64,000 nt of DNA from Sphagnum compactum (taxonomy: Eukaryota > Bryophyta > Sphagnopsida > Sphagnales): NCBI GenBank assembly GCA_965153455.1, contig OZ234504.1, positions 3,658,001-3,722,000 on the forward strand, given 5' to 3'. The notes beneath the pieces were generated by a model. The model did no database searches. It saw only the letters and a list, made by a program, of their open reading frames with translations, and was not told the origin of the DNA. The translations under genes and the position numbers were made by a program. This document shows, in pieces, positions 11,390-24,959 of this stretch (positions are counted from its first letter, which is position 1; each line of letters starts with the position of its first letter).

Positions 11390-14300
11390 TCTCTACATTA
11401 CTCTCAATTAGTATGCTAATACTATAACCCTTGTCTCTATACACATAGGGTTGACAAAATGGCAGTAAGATTGGGATTCATTCCAAAAAAATCTATAATC
11501 TTTTTTTCTTCTATGGAGGAAGATTAGTATGCACAAACTATATACTAACATAGGTTTTTGTTTGTTTGTGAATTCATTTCAATATGACCATGCAGTAACC
11601 CTCCCCACTCTACATTTGGTACTGTTGGAAGGCCCTTGATGAGGTTGTGTGCATGTTTATCATTTCACCATTAACGAAATTTTTATTGAATTTAGAGTGA
11701 TTTTTATGTCTGAAAATTAATTTTTAAAATGACGGTTTTCCATATAAACTCTGAATTTCAGACCACTTTGACCAATTGTAATATTTCCTTGCCTGACCTT
11801 ACAGAATGCTTATTATACTTGGGCCAACAGCATAGGGCCCACTTGTGTGTAAGGTAAGACCCCAAGGACAGGGAATCAATCCCTTGGTTGGGCCTAACAT
11901 TCATAAACACCACTTGTATGTGGAACCTTATGTGTAGGGTAACACTTAAGTTGTGGTACCTAGCATGTATCATGAGGAAAAGGGAATTTTGTTACATTGA
12001 ACATTTCAGAAAATGAAATGCTTGCTTCATTTTTTGATATGCATGCCTCTTGCGTATGACCTGTTATGCTCTAGGGTTTAATGCTCATAAACTATTAACA
12101 AAGTCATGAACATCATTTTAAAAAAGTGGTGAAGGTTTGCATCTTGGCCCAAAAAAAATTTGTTGGCACAAACTCCTTGCTTTTCAAAAATAAAAATGGT
12201 CAGAATTTTGAGAGTATTTTTTTGAAAATAATCTAACAATTTTGAAAACAAATATTAGTATTTGGTTCAATTTGTCATCACATTACTACAATTTGGACAT
12301 TTCTAGGAAACATGATACCAATATAGGTTGAAACTTCATGGAGGTGTTCACTACTTGGTGATACCTTAGAGAATTAAACTTCTAGAAAAACTCGTGGACA
12401 TAAAGCCTATAATATAAAACTATGTCCCCAAAATATTTACTTTTGCCATTAGCCTAGGCCAAAAATGGTGACAAAATTTTTGAGAAAAGAAATTGTGTGC
12501 ATCTATTTTTTACAAACACAAAATTTGGTATTAAAAAAAAGTTAACTAACACAACATGTAGTTGAAGATCGAGTTTTGCTTTGTTGACAAGATCCCAAGA
12601 CAACACATAATTTGACTACTACTAATATCAAAAGAAAACAATCAATGCAATAACATTTCAACTAAAGTTTCAAGATTTTGTGAAAACCTAGCATGAGCAT
12701 GAACACTATGATTAATTATATTATGAAAGATTAAAAAAATATATATATTAGAAACAAGGATACAACATGACAAGGTACCCAAAAAAAACAAGAACATAAT
12801 CAATGCAAAAACAAGACAAGATGTGATGGATGTTAACATGCTAGAAGTCTCTTACATCATAGTGAATAATAAAGAAAATGCCAAATGGTAGTAATTTATA
12901 CTAATATTGGTTAGATTGAAGATAATGTCTTGTGTTACATGCATTAATACTTTTAAAATGGAAGTTATGTACGACCTTTCTTTAAGCCTGTAATCAAAAA
13001 AATATTCTTAAACAAATCTTTGAGTATCCACCATGGATGAAAATGCAATATGATGGATCAGTATATTTTAGATGGATGTTCATGAATATAACATTAATCA
13101 TGTTTCATAAACAACTACATGAAATACCTTATGACCCGACAAAGAATTACAAATCTTATACAAATGTTTTACGAATTATGATGAAGTTGATACATGTTAC
13201 ACAACAATTGTCTAGGCCTTTTTCATTTCTTTTTTTGGGTGCAATTTGCCAGTGATATCCCAGTAGGATTCAGATAATTCCCTGTGGAACTCCTTGTTAA
13301 AAGGGGTATTGAATTCACAAATGACATTTATGATCTTGATTTAATAATAAAATAAAATATATACTATGTATATATGTATTGATGTATGTATGTATTCATG
13401 AATATGTATTGATAATACACAATTCATATAATACATATCAAAAGTTAAATACCTAGGATGGTATAAAATTTGAAGGTATAAGATTACCTTACATCAAACT
13501 TAAATTAGCTAATTCATCTATGAAAGTGAATCATTCATTAATAATGGATAAAATCATATAATGCATAATAAGCCTCAAATTCCACCAACTGTCAGAATGT
13601 GTTCCTATCACATAAACTCTTATAATATTCCTCTGCATGTGACACCATATGGAATTCTGAAATTATGAAGTAACCAGAATTGGGTAAGGGCCAGATTTAT
13701 GACCCTTGATTGGGAGTTCTCAAAAACAAAGAAAAATTCAGTTCTGATATATAATCACAGTTTTAAAAATAATAAATAAATAGATAACCAGTTTTGATAT
13801 ATGACCCTGGTTCTGCAAAAATCAAAGAACCTTATATGATACTAGTAGGTTCTTTGATGGTTTTTGTCATAAATACGCAAAGCACCAAGCAGAAATTACT
13901 AGTGTATTTGCAAGTCACATTATAGAGAGTAAAGTTCATGGGGGCATTTGGGAAAACAAAAACATCTCCATGAGTGATATACTTGTAATATTTAGAAATA
14001 ATTTAAATGGATTTTGGGATCTTTACCATGGTCGCGAACACGGGTGCTGGTTCATCCAAGGCATTGATTGGGTGGCCATAAAAGATGGTGCTTGCTTCAC
14101 ACCCAGGCGTCCATCTTAGGGGGTTGGTTTTATTTTCCTACACACAAATGAAAGGATTCTATTTAAATGACATAAAAGAAGGTAGAAAATCAAATAAATT
14201 GAAACCTAATCATTAAGAAATAACCTTGTCACAGAAAATCTTCAAAGTTCTAACCAGTTGCCTTTAGGGAAGCCAAAATCCCTAGCCTCTTGAAAGCCTA

Positions 14301-14515
14301 TTTAGAAACCCTTAAGCTCCAACTTTTTGGATAGAATGTAAGAACCCTCGGCCATGGGCTTTACTACCAAAATACGGGCTCTGCCTCACACAGGCCCTTA
14401 TGGAGTAAACCCCATGGCATTGGACTTTGCCTAGCAAATAATTTTTTTTATCTTGGGCTCCCTAAATTGGTTGGACAAACCCTAATACTACCCAAGTAGG
14501 TATTTCATGTTGAGC
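11390..14515. other. A+T-rich non-coding stretch
   Basis: No frame in this stretch resembles a known protein. Simple A and T runs and scattered AGAACC/GGTTCT words (13730-13880) are the only texture seen. Confidence 0.5.
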
Positions 14516-14519
14516 TAAG

Positions 14520-14900
14520 TTTTGTATAATGAAGGTGAAACTGAACTGAAATCCAAACCAGATTGGACCAATTAATTTGAAAAAAAACATTGGAACCAAA
14601 GGTTCTACAAATTCAACAAACTATTCTTACAAGTGGCCCAGACATTCTTCTATCACATGGAACTGGAACCAAGATTGTTGAAAAAAGAGAGACTAGAACC
14701 AAGGGCTGATCAACATTCAACAACGGGTTTCAGTCTGGGTTAGCCAAAGCTAGACCAGAATTGGGTCTGATTTTCAAAACTGGAACTGGAGTTCTTGTGG
14801 GGTAGAACTGGACCAAGAACTGGATTCCCAGTTCCATTTATGCACTGGAACTGTTCTACTTAATTTTTTAGAAGGGGAACCGAAGGAGCTTGACCAAAGT
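14520..14900. repeat. Relic rich in GGAACC/GGTTCT/GAACTGGAAC words
   Basis: The segment repeats short motifs such as GGAACTGGAACC, GGTTCTAC and AGAACTGGA on both strands. Similar blocks occur at 17.1-18.2, 20.4-20.9, 34.2-34.7 and 49.1-49.2 kb. It is probably a degenerate dispersed repeat; no element boundary could be drawn. Confidence 0.45.
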
Positions 14901-14954
14901 AAAGAAGGGCCGCCACACACTGGTTCTAACTTCTAACCTATCTCTGATGAGTTT

Positions 14955-15300
14955 TGCAAAAGAGTGATACAAAGGGTTTAGGTTGCAAAAGGAATGACCC
15001 AACAGGGTTTACAGTTTAGGTTACAAAGGAGTGACCCAAAAGGGTTCAGGTTTAGGTTACAAAATGAGTGCCCCGACATCCAGAAAGGGTTTAGGGTTTA
15101 GGGTTTAGGTTGCAAAAGGAGTGACCCAAAAGGATTTAGGTTTAGGTTGCAAAAGGAGTGACCCCAAAGGATTTAGGTTTAGGTTGCAAAAGGAGTGCCC
15201 CAATAGGGTTTTGGGTTCAGGTTGCAAAAGGAGTGCCCCAAAAGGGTTTAGGGTTTAGTTTGCAAGAGGGGTGACCCAAAAGGGTTTAGGGTTTAGGATG
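14955..15300. repeat. Telomere-like minisatellite, about 9 units of 35-45 bp
   Basis: Each unit combines GGGTTTAGG-type motifs with GCAAAAGGAGTGACCC. Units vary in the telomere-like part; near 15090 three TTTAGGG repeats stand in a row. TTTAGGG is the common plant telomere repeat, so this is an interstitial telomere-like minisatellite. Confidence 0.85.
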
Positions 15301-16095
15301 AACGGGGAGCTATGGGGGAAAATCGGCAGAAATACAGACTGCAAGAGACACAGTAGTAATGGAACGGCGCGCCTTGAAGGGCACGTTGGCTAAATCGTGG
15401 GTGCTTTGATGGGGTTTCTTGCATTTAGGATGTGCGACCGGCGGCAGCAGCTATCTATTAATCGCCACAATTGTCGTCGACGGCGAACGTTAATGAATTC
15501 CAAAGACGTGGGTCCGAATCCCAGGAAACGTGAGTATCCTAATAACAGTCTACTTGATAAGAAACCCGGCCCCCACGCACCTTCAATTTCCCGGTTGCTT
15601 GTTCATTTGGCTTTTCCAGAGTCCAGACTGTGGAATTAGATATTATTCCCTTCCTTAATTTACACATCTCTTGGCCTTTGTGTCAGAACGCCTGCCAAAA
15701 CGGGATTGGCATTCGCAACATGGAATGAATTATGCCGTTTCTACTTAAAACTTTTTGTATAGACACTCCGACTGACCTCCAATGAGTCAGCAGCTTCTAC
15801 AGTTGATATCGTTCAACTGATCATTGATTGGCTTTAATGTCATGTGGAGTGCGACCAGCTCCGATCACCAGCTACTCAGCCGCGCTTCAACGGATCTAGC
15901 TAGGTGAGCTTCGTGGTGGGTAGGGAAGTTGTTGAGGGCTTAGTATGTAGCTCACATACTAAGACGTTTTTAGACATTAAGTCGGAGTTCGGACAACTGC
16001 TCCAACCCTAGCCATTTCTGCAAAGTTTAGATCGAGTATTGTTTGGCTTGTTTGGCTTCTCCAAGCTGATGCTCAAAGTAATTCAAGTCATTGGG
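15301..16095. other. Locally G+C-rich stretch with a 10-bp hairpin
   Basis: 15300-15600 is richer in G+C and CpG than its surroundings and could be the 5' flank of an unrecognised transcript. The 80-codon frame at 15397 matches nothing I know. At 15939-15963, CTTAGTATGT and ACATACTAAG form a perfect stem with a 5-base loop. Confidence 0.4.
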
Positions 16096-16098
16096 CGT

Positions 16099-16276
16099 TT
16101 CTTCTTCTTTTTTTGATTAAGCACAATGGCAGACCAGATCAGACAAGATCCCAACTCAAGCTCATTGACAGAGGGCAACAAGAGTTGCACCCGCACTCCA
16201 CTGGGTTTGAGCCCAGGATCTTTTTTGAGGTCTGAAGGTTGGGATGAACTATTTTAGTGAGCCATCAACCCTGGTG
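16099..16276 (-). mobile_element. tRNA-derived SINE, minus strand
   Basis: Read on the minus strand, the element has a pol III A-box-like TGATGGCTCACT near 16265, a B-box-like GGGCTCAAACCC near 16205-16216, and an A-rich tail (T-rich on the plus strand, 16099-16116). These are the landmarks of a tRNA-derived SINE. A related copy on the same strand lies at 33698-33911. Confidence 0.7.
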
Positions 16277-16756
16277 TTGAGTCTGTCGTATCTGTTTGCG
16301 GCAAATCTATTCATTACCTTTTCAAGCCAGCTGCACAACTCGATTACTACTGTATCCATTTTGTTAAGTCATCAGCAGTGTTTTTATTTAGGAACTTCTG
16401 TTTGCACCTAAAGTGGCGACCATTGATTGGAAGATGTAGAAAAAAGTGACCATCCTTCCTAAGAAGATTTAGCCAAATCTGGCTATATATCGGAAGTAAA
16501 GTATAAATTGTTAATCATCCTTCTTTTTCTTTATTTTTTGGGCTACACAATGAAAACCATACATCTGAATTTGGGTATTTCTACTCTTTTTTCCCTCACT
16601 GTGGCGACTGAAACCTCCAAAATCACCTTTTCAAATTTTTTTTTAAATTTTAATTTTGGTGATATATCGCCAGAAAAACAAAAAGGCTGGGGCTCTAACT
16701 CACCAGGTGATGATGATCCATGAAACACTCGCTGCTGCACACTCATACAGATACTT

Positions 16757-16780
16757 GCTTGCATGCATGCATGCATGCAA
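16757..16780. repeat. (TGCA)n microsatellite
   Basis: About five uninterrupted TGCA repeats; the tract is self-complementary. Confidence 0.9.
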
Positions 16781-17079
16781 TTGGGTTGTGGAAGGGCCAG
16801 CTGCCATTGCATTTCAAGTATTTCAATTCAATAATGAAGTATTTCATGCATTGCAAGCCAAACGATAGTTTCAAATCTTGGGGGAAATCTTTGGCAAAAG
16901 AGAAGAGGAAAGGATGTCAGTGCCTTGGAGACTGACCAAATTTTCTTGTAACGCACCCACAGAAACTTCTCAGTGTCATTGGAGGGCACTTTAGATATGT
17001 GAATATCCCTCCTACAAAAGAGGATTTGGTTCTTTAAGAAGATTTGCATGGTTTGGGTTCTTAAAAAAATAAATTTTGA

Positions 17080-18240
17080 TTTCAGTTCTAGCTCCAGGTT
17101 TTCCAAATAAGAAAATTCAGATTCTGGTTTCAGTTCTGAAAAGGTTCTAAGTTAGAACTGAAATTCAGATTCTGGTTTCAGTTCTAACTTCGAACTTATG
17201 GAACCTCCAATTCAATCTTAGACCAGTTCTTTGGATTTCAAAAATCTCTAGTTCCAATCATTTTCACAAAAAATTTAGAGTTGGTCCAGTTTGAGATAAT
17301 GTCCAATTTCGTTTTCATTAGATCAACTAAACCAAAAAAAAATTGTGTAATATTAATTTCTATTATGCACAATTCAAGATAAAGATTATATAATATTAAT
17401 TATGTATGACTAATCAAATGCAATAACTTCTTTAAAATGTAGGGCCAACTTTCTATTTTTAAAATAAAATAATATTTATGTACTTAGAGAATCTGAACCT
17501 TTTTTAAATGGGTAACACTCTTGGTTTAGGTTTTAATTTCACTTTTCAAACCAGGTTGGTTTTCCTATGGCAATTCTTTAAAAAAATTAAAACCTCCAAT
17601 TTGGAGATTCTAGAACTTCACCTATAACCTAAACTTGACCCTCCTAAAATCCAAGATTCTATAAACATTGGTACCTTCCAACCTTGGGCAGTTCTTTGAG
17701 TTTTTAAAGAATCATTGGTTTCAATTCTCTAAATATTTCAAATTCAATGAATTGTTAGTTTTGATTCTTTTTTAAAAATCAAAATCAAATAATCCTCGCT
17801 TCTAGTTATTTCAAAAATCTTAAAGAACTTATGGTTTTCATTTTTTAAACGATGGTTTTCATGAAAGAATCAATAATTCTTTAACCAATTATTTAACTTT
17901 TTCATGTTTTTTGAAAAGCAAAATTACATACCAAAACTAGTTCTTTGAATTTTTTGAAAACCAACAAGTAAATGAAACATGTTTAATAACCAATGGGTAT
18001 TTGTCTTTCATTCTAAAAACCTCCCAACATAGGTACTTGCTCAATATTGGTTCTTACTTTTTACTAGTGTTGGGCAAATGCCCCTCTAATAGGTTAGAAT
18101 TAATGGGTATGGTTCTTATTAATAAAAACTAAACCATAACTAGATCTAATTTTTAGAATCAATTTTGTAACTAGAACCAAAATTAAAACCTTTTTAGAAT
18201 TGGAACTAGGTTTTGGGTTCTATTTATTGTACCCGTGATT
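17080..18240. repeat. Degenerate AGAACC/GGTTCT-rich block
   Basis: This block repeats words such as GATTCTGGTTTCAGTTCTAA (17108 and 17170), TTCTTTG and GAACC in both orientations. An internal near-direct repeat is visible at 17110-17190. No protein frame is present. Confidence 0.45.
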
Positions 18241-20100
18241 GATAATTGACATATCTTTGCTAGTTTTTTTTTTGTTTTTTTAAAGAAGGTGCCACAACCC
18301 CAATTTGAATTTCCATAATGACTAAAATAACTAATAAATAGATTAAGCCTCATATTTGTTAATCGAATTATATTTCAACAATTTGGATTGTTACCTATAC
18401 AAGGAAGTCTTGAGTTCAAATCCTTGATATTTTGACTATGTCATGTCATTATTTATTTTTGAAAAAAATGACTTAATGTTGAGAATTAATTATAGATATG
18501 GTATGTGTGGAATGAAATAATGGTCTAGTTTTTGACACAAGTAAAGAAAGTAGATTAAAAATAATTTAAAATAACACAATAAAAGCATGGTGCTTTTCTT
18601 TGAGTTTATAGTGTTGTCATTACAAAATTTGAAAAAAATTGACACAATAAAAGTAAACAACAAGTATGTTTGAAAATGATTAGTCAATTTGAGTTTAAAC
18701 ATATTTTTTCCATTAGAAGTTTGATGTATTCTACTATAATATTTTAACGTTGAGAATTTACGAATACATGTTAAAGTTACATCATGTTGAAAATGGAAAA
18801 TATTCAATAATCATCTACTTTCACCTACTTATACAAGTTTAAATAGCCTACAAAATAGGGAAAAATTATAGTTATTTTTAAAAATCTACTTAAATGCATA
18901 TTAAATATGTGATTAATCAACATAATTGTGATAAAATTAAATATTGTCCTCATGTTGATCATTAAATTTAAAAACATTTCTACTTTCAATACATTAAACT
19001 TGTTTATGGTTACTTTTTTTTTGTGTGACAAGGAATAGAAATTGTCTACTTTACCTTGCCAACAACCTTATAACATTTGCTTGCTTTTAGATGGTGTCAA
19101 TCAAAGTGTTAAATCCCATCATTAACCAAACCATTGAGCTTCATTTTTTTGTCACAACTCACATATATGATCTTAGTTCAAATCCAACAATTCATTTTTT
19201 TTATAATGCATTAGTTTTTGTATTTCAAATTTTTTCACAAGTTGGGTACTGCCAATGTTAAAAATCCTTTAGGAAACTTTAAGCATTTAAGGGTTAACTT
19301 ATAAAGTAAAACCTTGGGATTAAAATGAACCAACACCCATAAGCATAATATGATGGATGGATGGTGTGAGGATAAGAAACATATTTTGGATGTATCATGC
19401 CCCATGGTTAATTAAAGTGGTTAGTTTTGTATAAGCCATTCACTTGCATCAATGTTCCTAATAGCCACTTGCTTATTATTTATACTTATTCAATTTTACA
19501 TTGGTAGTTACCAATGTTGGGTTGGTACCCATTCAAGTCAAGTCAATAAGAATTACTAACTTTGTATTTCCAATTAACAAGAACCGAATTGAAATTGAAT
19601 TGATTTTTTAAACTAGAATAAGAATTGGAACTTGAATTTATTTTCTTGAAAAACCTAGTTCCATAATTGGGTTAGTTATATTTAGGTGAAGAGCCAAAAT
19701 CAAAATCGAGATTTTCAAAGAAAAATGTTTAAGTGAAACAATGTAACCTCAATGGTAAACTAGTTATGGTTCATCCATAATCGATACATCCACAACATAG
19801 GTATAACAACATTCTAATAGATGGTGTATGGTGAGTGCAAAGTCGGATGATCTAATTGGTCTTTTCTTGTGTGAATTTTTGCCAAAAGGATAAAATCAAA
19901 TAAATTTTCTAAAATGTGAAAAGGGAAAAAAGGTCAAACAAAATGATAGTGTCACCAAATCCACTAAGGCCATCAATGTTGGATCACAAGTTCACCCTTC
20001 CATCATTGAATAGGGTGGAGCCACCTTCACCATTGATGTTTAAAGGAGCAGGTCTTGTTAGATCCTACATTCCAAATGTAAAGGTTTGAAGTGTTCAACA
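18241..20100. other. A+T-rich stretch without recognisable genes
   Basis: Short frames only. Two B-box-like words (GAGTTCAAATCC near 18410 and TAGTTCAAATCC near 19175) may be remains of tRNA-derived SINEs, but no convincing A box accompanies them. Confidence 0.4.
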
Positions 20101-20139
20101 ACCTCCCATCTCCATTTTCATTTATTCATCAGTTTTTGC

Positions 20140-20480
20140 AAAGTTGCTTAAGCTTCAAAAGAAAAAGTCTTCATGGTTGTGTTCATTTTCATCTTCATGT
20201 TTGTCTTGTTTTTGGAGTCTTACTAATTGGGTGCATCTTCATCTTTATGTTTGTTTTGGAGTTTTGCTAGTTATGTTCACCTTTCATATTTGTTTTCATC
20301 TTGTTTATGGGGTTTTTGGTTGTGTTCATCTTTGTGTAAGTGTTGTTTGTCATTTTTATGTCTTCATGTTCCTCTTCATGTTGCTCATGTCAAAGTCACA
20401 ACCAATGTCGGTTTTCATTTTTTCAGTGAGAACCTTTAAGGTTTTCAAACTGGTTCTCAAAATGAACATAAAGCAATAAC
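20140..20480. repeat. Degenerate TTCATCTT/GTTTGT-rich repeat
   Basis: Words such as TTCATCTTCATGTTTGT and GTTTTGGAGT recur at irregular 50-70 bp spacing. The 111-codon frame that runs through it is an artefact of the low-complexity sequence. Confidence 0.5.
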
Positions 20481-20958
20481 CTTTTTGAGAACCTAATCAT
20501 TGATTATCTCCCAAGTGAAAACCAACTTTTTGAAAACCTTAAAAGGTATAATTTGGGGGTTGAAAGTGATAACCTTGTAGGGTATTAAAATAAGGGGCAC
20601 CGATTTTTAGGTGTTTAGTTAGGTTTAAGTTTTGGGTGGTGTAGCTCAATGGTTCCTCAACGTGTCTTTTAGTAGGAGTTTCACGAAGAAGCTTCTTATT
20701 CGTCTACAAAAGCGGGCCAAGTTGCAGCTTGGCCCCACTTGACCACTCCTCCTTGCTTCATCGCTCCTCCTTATATATTGGATTTTTTTAATTTTGAAAA
20801 GTGGCTTGTGACAACCGTCGTTGAAAACCGGGGCTAGTAATTTAATGAGAACCGGTAAGGTTCTTAAATCTATTTTTTTATTTTTAAAATGAGAACCTCA
20901 AAGGTTTTTTAAAATGGTTGTGATAACCAGAATCGACGGTTAAGAACATTTGATTGGA
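20481..20958. repeat. GAGAACC/GGTTCT-rich segment abutting the Helentron relic
   Basis: Palindromic-looking words GAGAACCT, AACCGGTAAGGTTCTT and GAACCTCAAAGG repeat across this segment. Coding similarity to the rolling-circle element begins directly downstream, so this may be either its 5' flank or unrelated DNA. Confidence 0.35.
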
Positions 20959-20959
20959 C

Positions 20960-21570
20960 TATGACTTGCATATGCACAAATATTCCAACTAAAAGGGTAT
21001 GGACGACATGAAATGCATGGAAACATTGTTAATGTTCCACAAAATTTAGATTTGGTACAAATTACATTGTTTCGATTGCAATATGATGATACTTCAATTT
21101 TAGTATTTTTGAAAAGAAAATTAGAATGCAAATCCATATACATGTTAAGTTATGTTCGTCCTAACATAGTGATAAAAGCTCATTAATAACTTTGCCAAAC
21201 TCCATTATATAAAAGTGCAAAAATTTTAATTAAACCAAACTTGCAAGATTTAGTGGAATTAACAAATATAAACGAAACTACATAGTTAGAAAAATACACA
21301 ATTGATGCCAATTTAGAAGTAAAAAAACTAGACACGTTTGAAGAAGTAGTTGATGAGGATTAGATAGACACATTAGTGCAAAATATTTTAAGTCCTGAAC
21401 ATGTTGTTGATAACAATGACAAATTGCTAATAATAGCTCCTGGAGAAGGTTCTCAACCTCTTGGATTATTTCATGATGCACATTTTGAAAAATATAAATT
21501 TTCAACATTATTTTATGGGCATCCAAGACCATCACTTGCATGTTCTTATCAAAAGATTGTGTAAGCAAAA
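20960..21570 (+). pseudogene. Helentron N-terminal region
   Basis: The frame shows short blocks typical of the segment before the Rep domain in Helitron/Helentron proteins: GNIVNVP near 21020, LKRKLECKS near 21110, a VRPNIVIKA block near 21155, and IAPGEGSQPLGLF near 21436 followed by TLFYGHPRPS near 21508. Four or more in-frame stops interrupt it (for example near 21180, 21282 and 21360). The blocks are recognised by eye from general knowledge of the family; the region has no known catalytic activity of its own. Confidence 0.75.
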
Positions 21571-21669
21571 CTGATTAATATAAATAGAAAATTTGCATAT
21601 CATATAAATAATAAATATTCTAAAACAATCAAAGTTTTAATTCATTTTATATTATCTTATGCATAGATT

Positions 21670-22690
21670 CGTATTCGTAAAACAAAATTGTTAGATCGTG
21701 TTTTAAAAGCTAGTGATGTTTCAACTAATGTAAATTTAGATAAAATATTGAAATTAAATTTAAAATATAAAGAATTAAGTCAGATAAGAATATCTCCGGA
21801 TTATTTGGATCGTCTTCATAAAAATGTGTTTGCAATGATTACACAACTTAGTTCACCAACATTCTTCGTGACATTCACAATAGGTGTAAACAATTGGCTG
21901 ATTTTTATAAAACCATTAAAAGAATTATATGATCAATACATTGGTGAAAAATTGGGAATAAAAAAAGATGATTCATTAAGTATTCAAGAACTTGTTAAAA
22001 TGGATCCTGTCACTTGTGCACGTTATTATGAACATAAAATGAATAGTTTTTGTAAACTTATCTGAAATACTAATTTGATATTTGGTAAGGTGAAAATAAT
22101 CAAATTTCAATAAGGAGGTTTACCTCATGATCATGGATTATTATGGGTACAAAATGCTCTTACATTTGGTGTTTCAAAAAATGAAAAGATTGAATGTTTT
22201 GTAGATAAATATTTAACAAATGATCAAACAATGTTTCCAATTAAAATTCGTACATCAACATAAAATAAAATATAGAAAAAAAGTCAACCAAATTGTCAAC
22301 TTCAATATCCAAAACCACCAAGGAAACATACAAAAATATTATTGCTTTTAGATGAACAAGATTGTATGACAAACCATGGTGAAATTAGTATTCAAATTTA
22401 TAAAAAAGTTATCGACATGGGATTAGGTGAAGATATTTCTTTTGAACAAATTTTATTATATTCAAAAATAGATGAAGAAACATATATTCTTATATTACGT
22501 TACACAATTAAAAAAACCAACTTTATTTTTAAAACGAAAACCAAATGATATATGTATAAATGTTTTTGGCATACATGTAGGACTTTTGTGGGGAGCAAAT
22601 ATAGATGCACAATATATGTTAGATCCATATGCAACAACATTGTATTGTACTTTTTATTTGATAAAAATAGATAAATCTATAACTCAATAA
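21670..22690 (+). pseudogene. Helentron Rep (HUH nickase) domain
   Basis: Rep nicks and rejoins single strands during rolling-circle transposition. The frame from about 21688 matches the Helitron-like N domain and ends in a stop near 22063. The HUH metal-binding motif follows as LPHDHGLLW, with His-Asp-His at 22126-22134, directly after an in-frame TAA (22111-22113). Further on, blocks LKRKPNDICINVF and ANIDAQYMLDPYA precede the two-tyrosine motif YCTFY (22643-22657). So both catalytic motifs survive while the frame is broken by at least two stops and two frame changes. Confidence 0.82.
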
Positions 22691-23539
22691 ATGAAAATCA
22701 TATTAAGCAAGTGTAAGCATGAACAAACAGAAACATTTGAATGCATTAAAAAGCTAAAAAATGTCAACAAATGTCTATACAACAAGTTGCACATATAACA
22801 TTATCCATACCATTATACCCTTCAACAAGATCATTTCAATTTACAAACACATGTCAATAACAAGATAGAGCATTTGTATTATTACCATAAAAAATAATAC
22901 AAGGCTTATTTCCAAATTCTACAAAAATCCATTGTAAATCATTAGTTGATAAGTATATCAATCGAAATGAAAGATTGAATGATTTGTGTTTAGCAAAAAT
23001 TTTAGTTAATTATGATACATAAATAAATAAAAGATGCAATAAAAGTAATCTAATTCATTGGGTTTCATTCAATCAACATAAAAATCTAAAAAATCATCAT
23101 AAAGAATTATTACTTCTATTTAAACCGTTACAAAAATTGGAACTCAATTTGCAAAATAATTGTGATTCATGGAAATATGCTTATATGGAACAAAAAAATG
23201 ATTAAGAAAAAATGCAAAAAAAAATCGTATATAATTTAAACCCATCCAACAATTCTAATATTGATTGGGACAATTTAGAATCACAAGTTAAAGAATATAC
23301 AAAAATTCATCAAACAAATGAATGGGAAATATTATTTTCGAATGAAATAATTGATAATGCAAATAATCCACATTAAAATATTATTCATTATTACCAAAGA
23401 AATTGAACCATATGATGTATCATATGAAAAATTTGCACAATTGAAAAATAAAAATGTTAAAAATAAATTGTTAATGCATAATGTTTTTCAATGAATAAAC
23501 GAATTCATGACATGCAAAGAATTTTCCTCACATATGAGA

Positions 23540-24831
23540 CAATTGAATAATGAACAAAGAATTATTGTTGATGATATCTTATACCAAAAAATCAAAAACC
23601 CTACAAACCATTTCATATTTTTTTAATAGGTGGTGTAAGGGCAGGGAAAACTTTCACCTTCATGTGTATTATACAATACATGTTACGATATTATACTAAA
23701 CAAATTGCAAATATTGATCCCTTAAAACCAAAAATCATGAAATTGGCATACACAAGAAAAATAAGATTTAACATTAATGGCACAACGATATATTTTGCAC
23801 TACAATTTCATTAAATAAAAATCTAACAAAACTTAATGCATTAAGTAATGAAAGATGTGACACTTTTATAAAAAATATGAACAACTTTGTTTGCTTATCA
23901 TAGATGAAGTATCTTTAATCGACAATAAAATGTCATTTTTCATTGATCGTAGACTACATATTATAAAACAAAACCATAACAAATTTATGGGTGGATTAGA
24001 TGTAATAATGATCAGTGACTTCTATCAAACACCCCTTATTCAAGATTCATGAATTTTCAAACCAATAACCAACATTTTTAATATTATTGCATTAATTTAT
24101 TGGTTAGAATATGTACAATGTTATGAATTACAAGAAGTGATGCGACAAGATGATATAAAATTTATTAACATATTGAATAGGTTTAAAACTACATCACAAA
24201 CAATTAAAGACATGAAATGTATGAACAATAATTATTTGAAGACCCCACCGATGGACAACACTTTATCACATTTATTTAACACAAATGTTAAAACAACTAT
24301 GCATAACAAAAATGTAGTTCGAAATACATTAGGTGAAACATTCACATTCTTAGCATGTGATGTTCATATTAAAACATGCCCTTTTCATTTCAAATTACCA
24401 AATTTACCATCTCAAACAGCTAGTTTACATTACAAAATTTTGGTTTAAAAAAAAATGTTAATGGAATTATGTGTAGGGAATTATGAAACATCCAATGGTC
24501 TTGTGAATGGTGTTGATGGGATTTTTGAAGATTTTACAAAATTATCTCAAAATCCTCATATTAGACATAATACACGAATTAAAAATTTACAAATATATGA
24601 TGAATTCTCAAGGCTTGACAAACAATGGACACCAATTGAACGTAAAATTGTTGAAATACAAATAGGTAGTAATCTTTCCCACACTATCACGAAAATTCAA
24701 TTTTCAATTCAATTAATTGTAGCACGAATTATATATCGTTCACAAGGGTTGACTCTTGAACGTCTAACATTTGATCCAACTGGTGTGACAAAACATGGTC
24801 TAACATATACTACATTATCAAAAGTTCGTTA
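23540..24831 (+). pseudogene. Helentron PIF1-like helicase domain
   Basis: The helicase unwinds the strand being displaced during transposition. SF1B motifs appear in order: Walker A GGVRAGKT (23629-23652), Walker B LLIIDEVS (about 23890-23913), motif III-like GGLDVIMISDFYQTP (about 23994-24038), a LQEVMRQDD block (about 24130), and the C-terminal SQGLTLERL then HGLTYTTLSKVR, ending near 24831. The Walker lysine and the DE of Walker B are intact. Stops near 24050 and 24449 and frame shifts near 23850 disrupt it. Confidence 0.85.
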
Positions 24832-24959
24832 AAAAAAAAGTATTTATTTTCTATTATTGATTTTTTTTTTTCAAATGGATCATCTTGTTCAAGAAGAAAT
24901 GTTTCGATTAAAAAAAATGCACCGTCCTACTGTTTAGAAATTTTAATTATAGAATCTCT

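Noticed and set aside
15515-15540. T-arm-like GGGTCCGAATCCCA, suggesting a tRNA gene
   Set aside because: No acceptor stem, A box or anticodon arm could be built upstream; the T stem itself pairs imperfectly.
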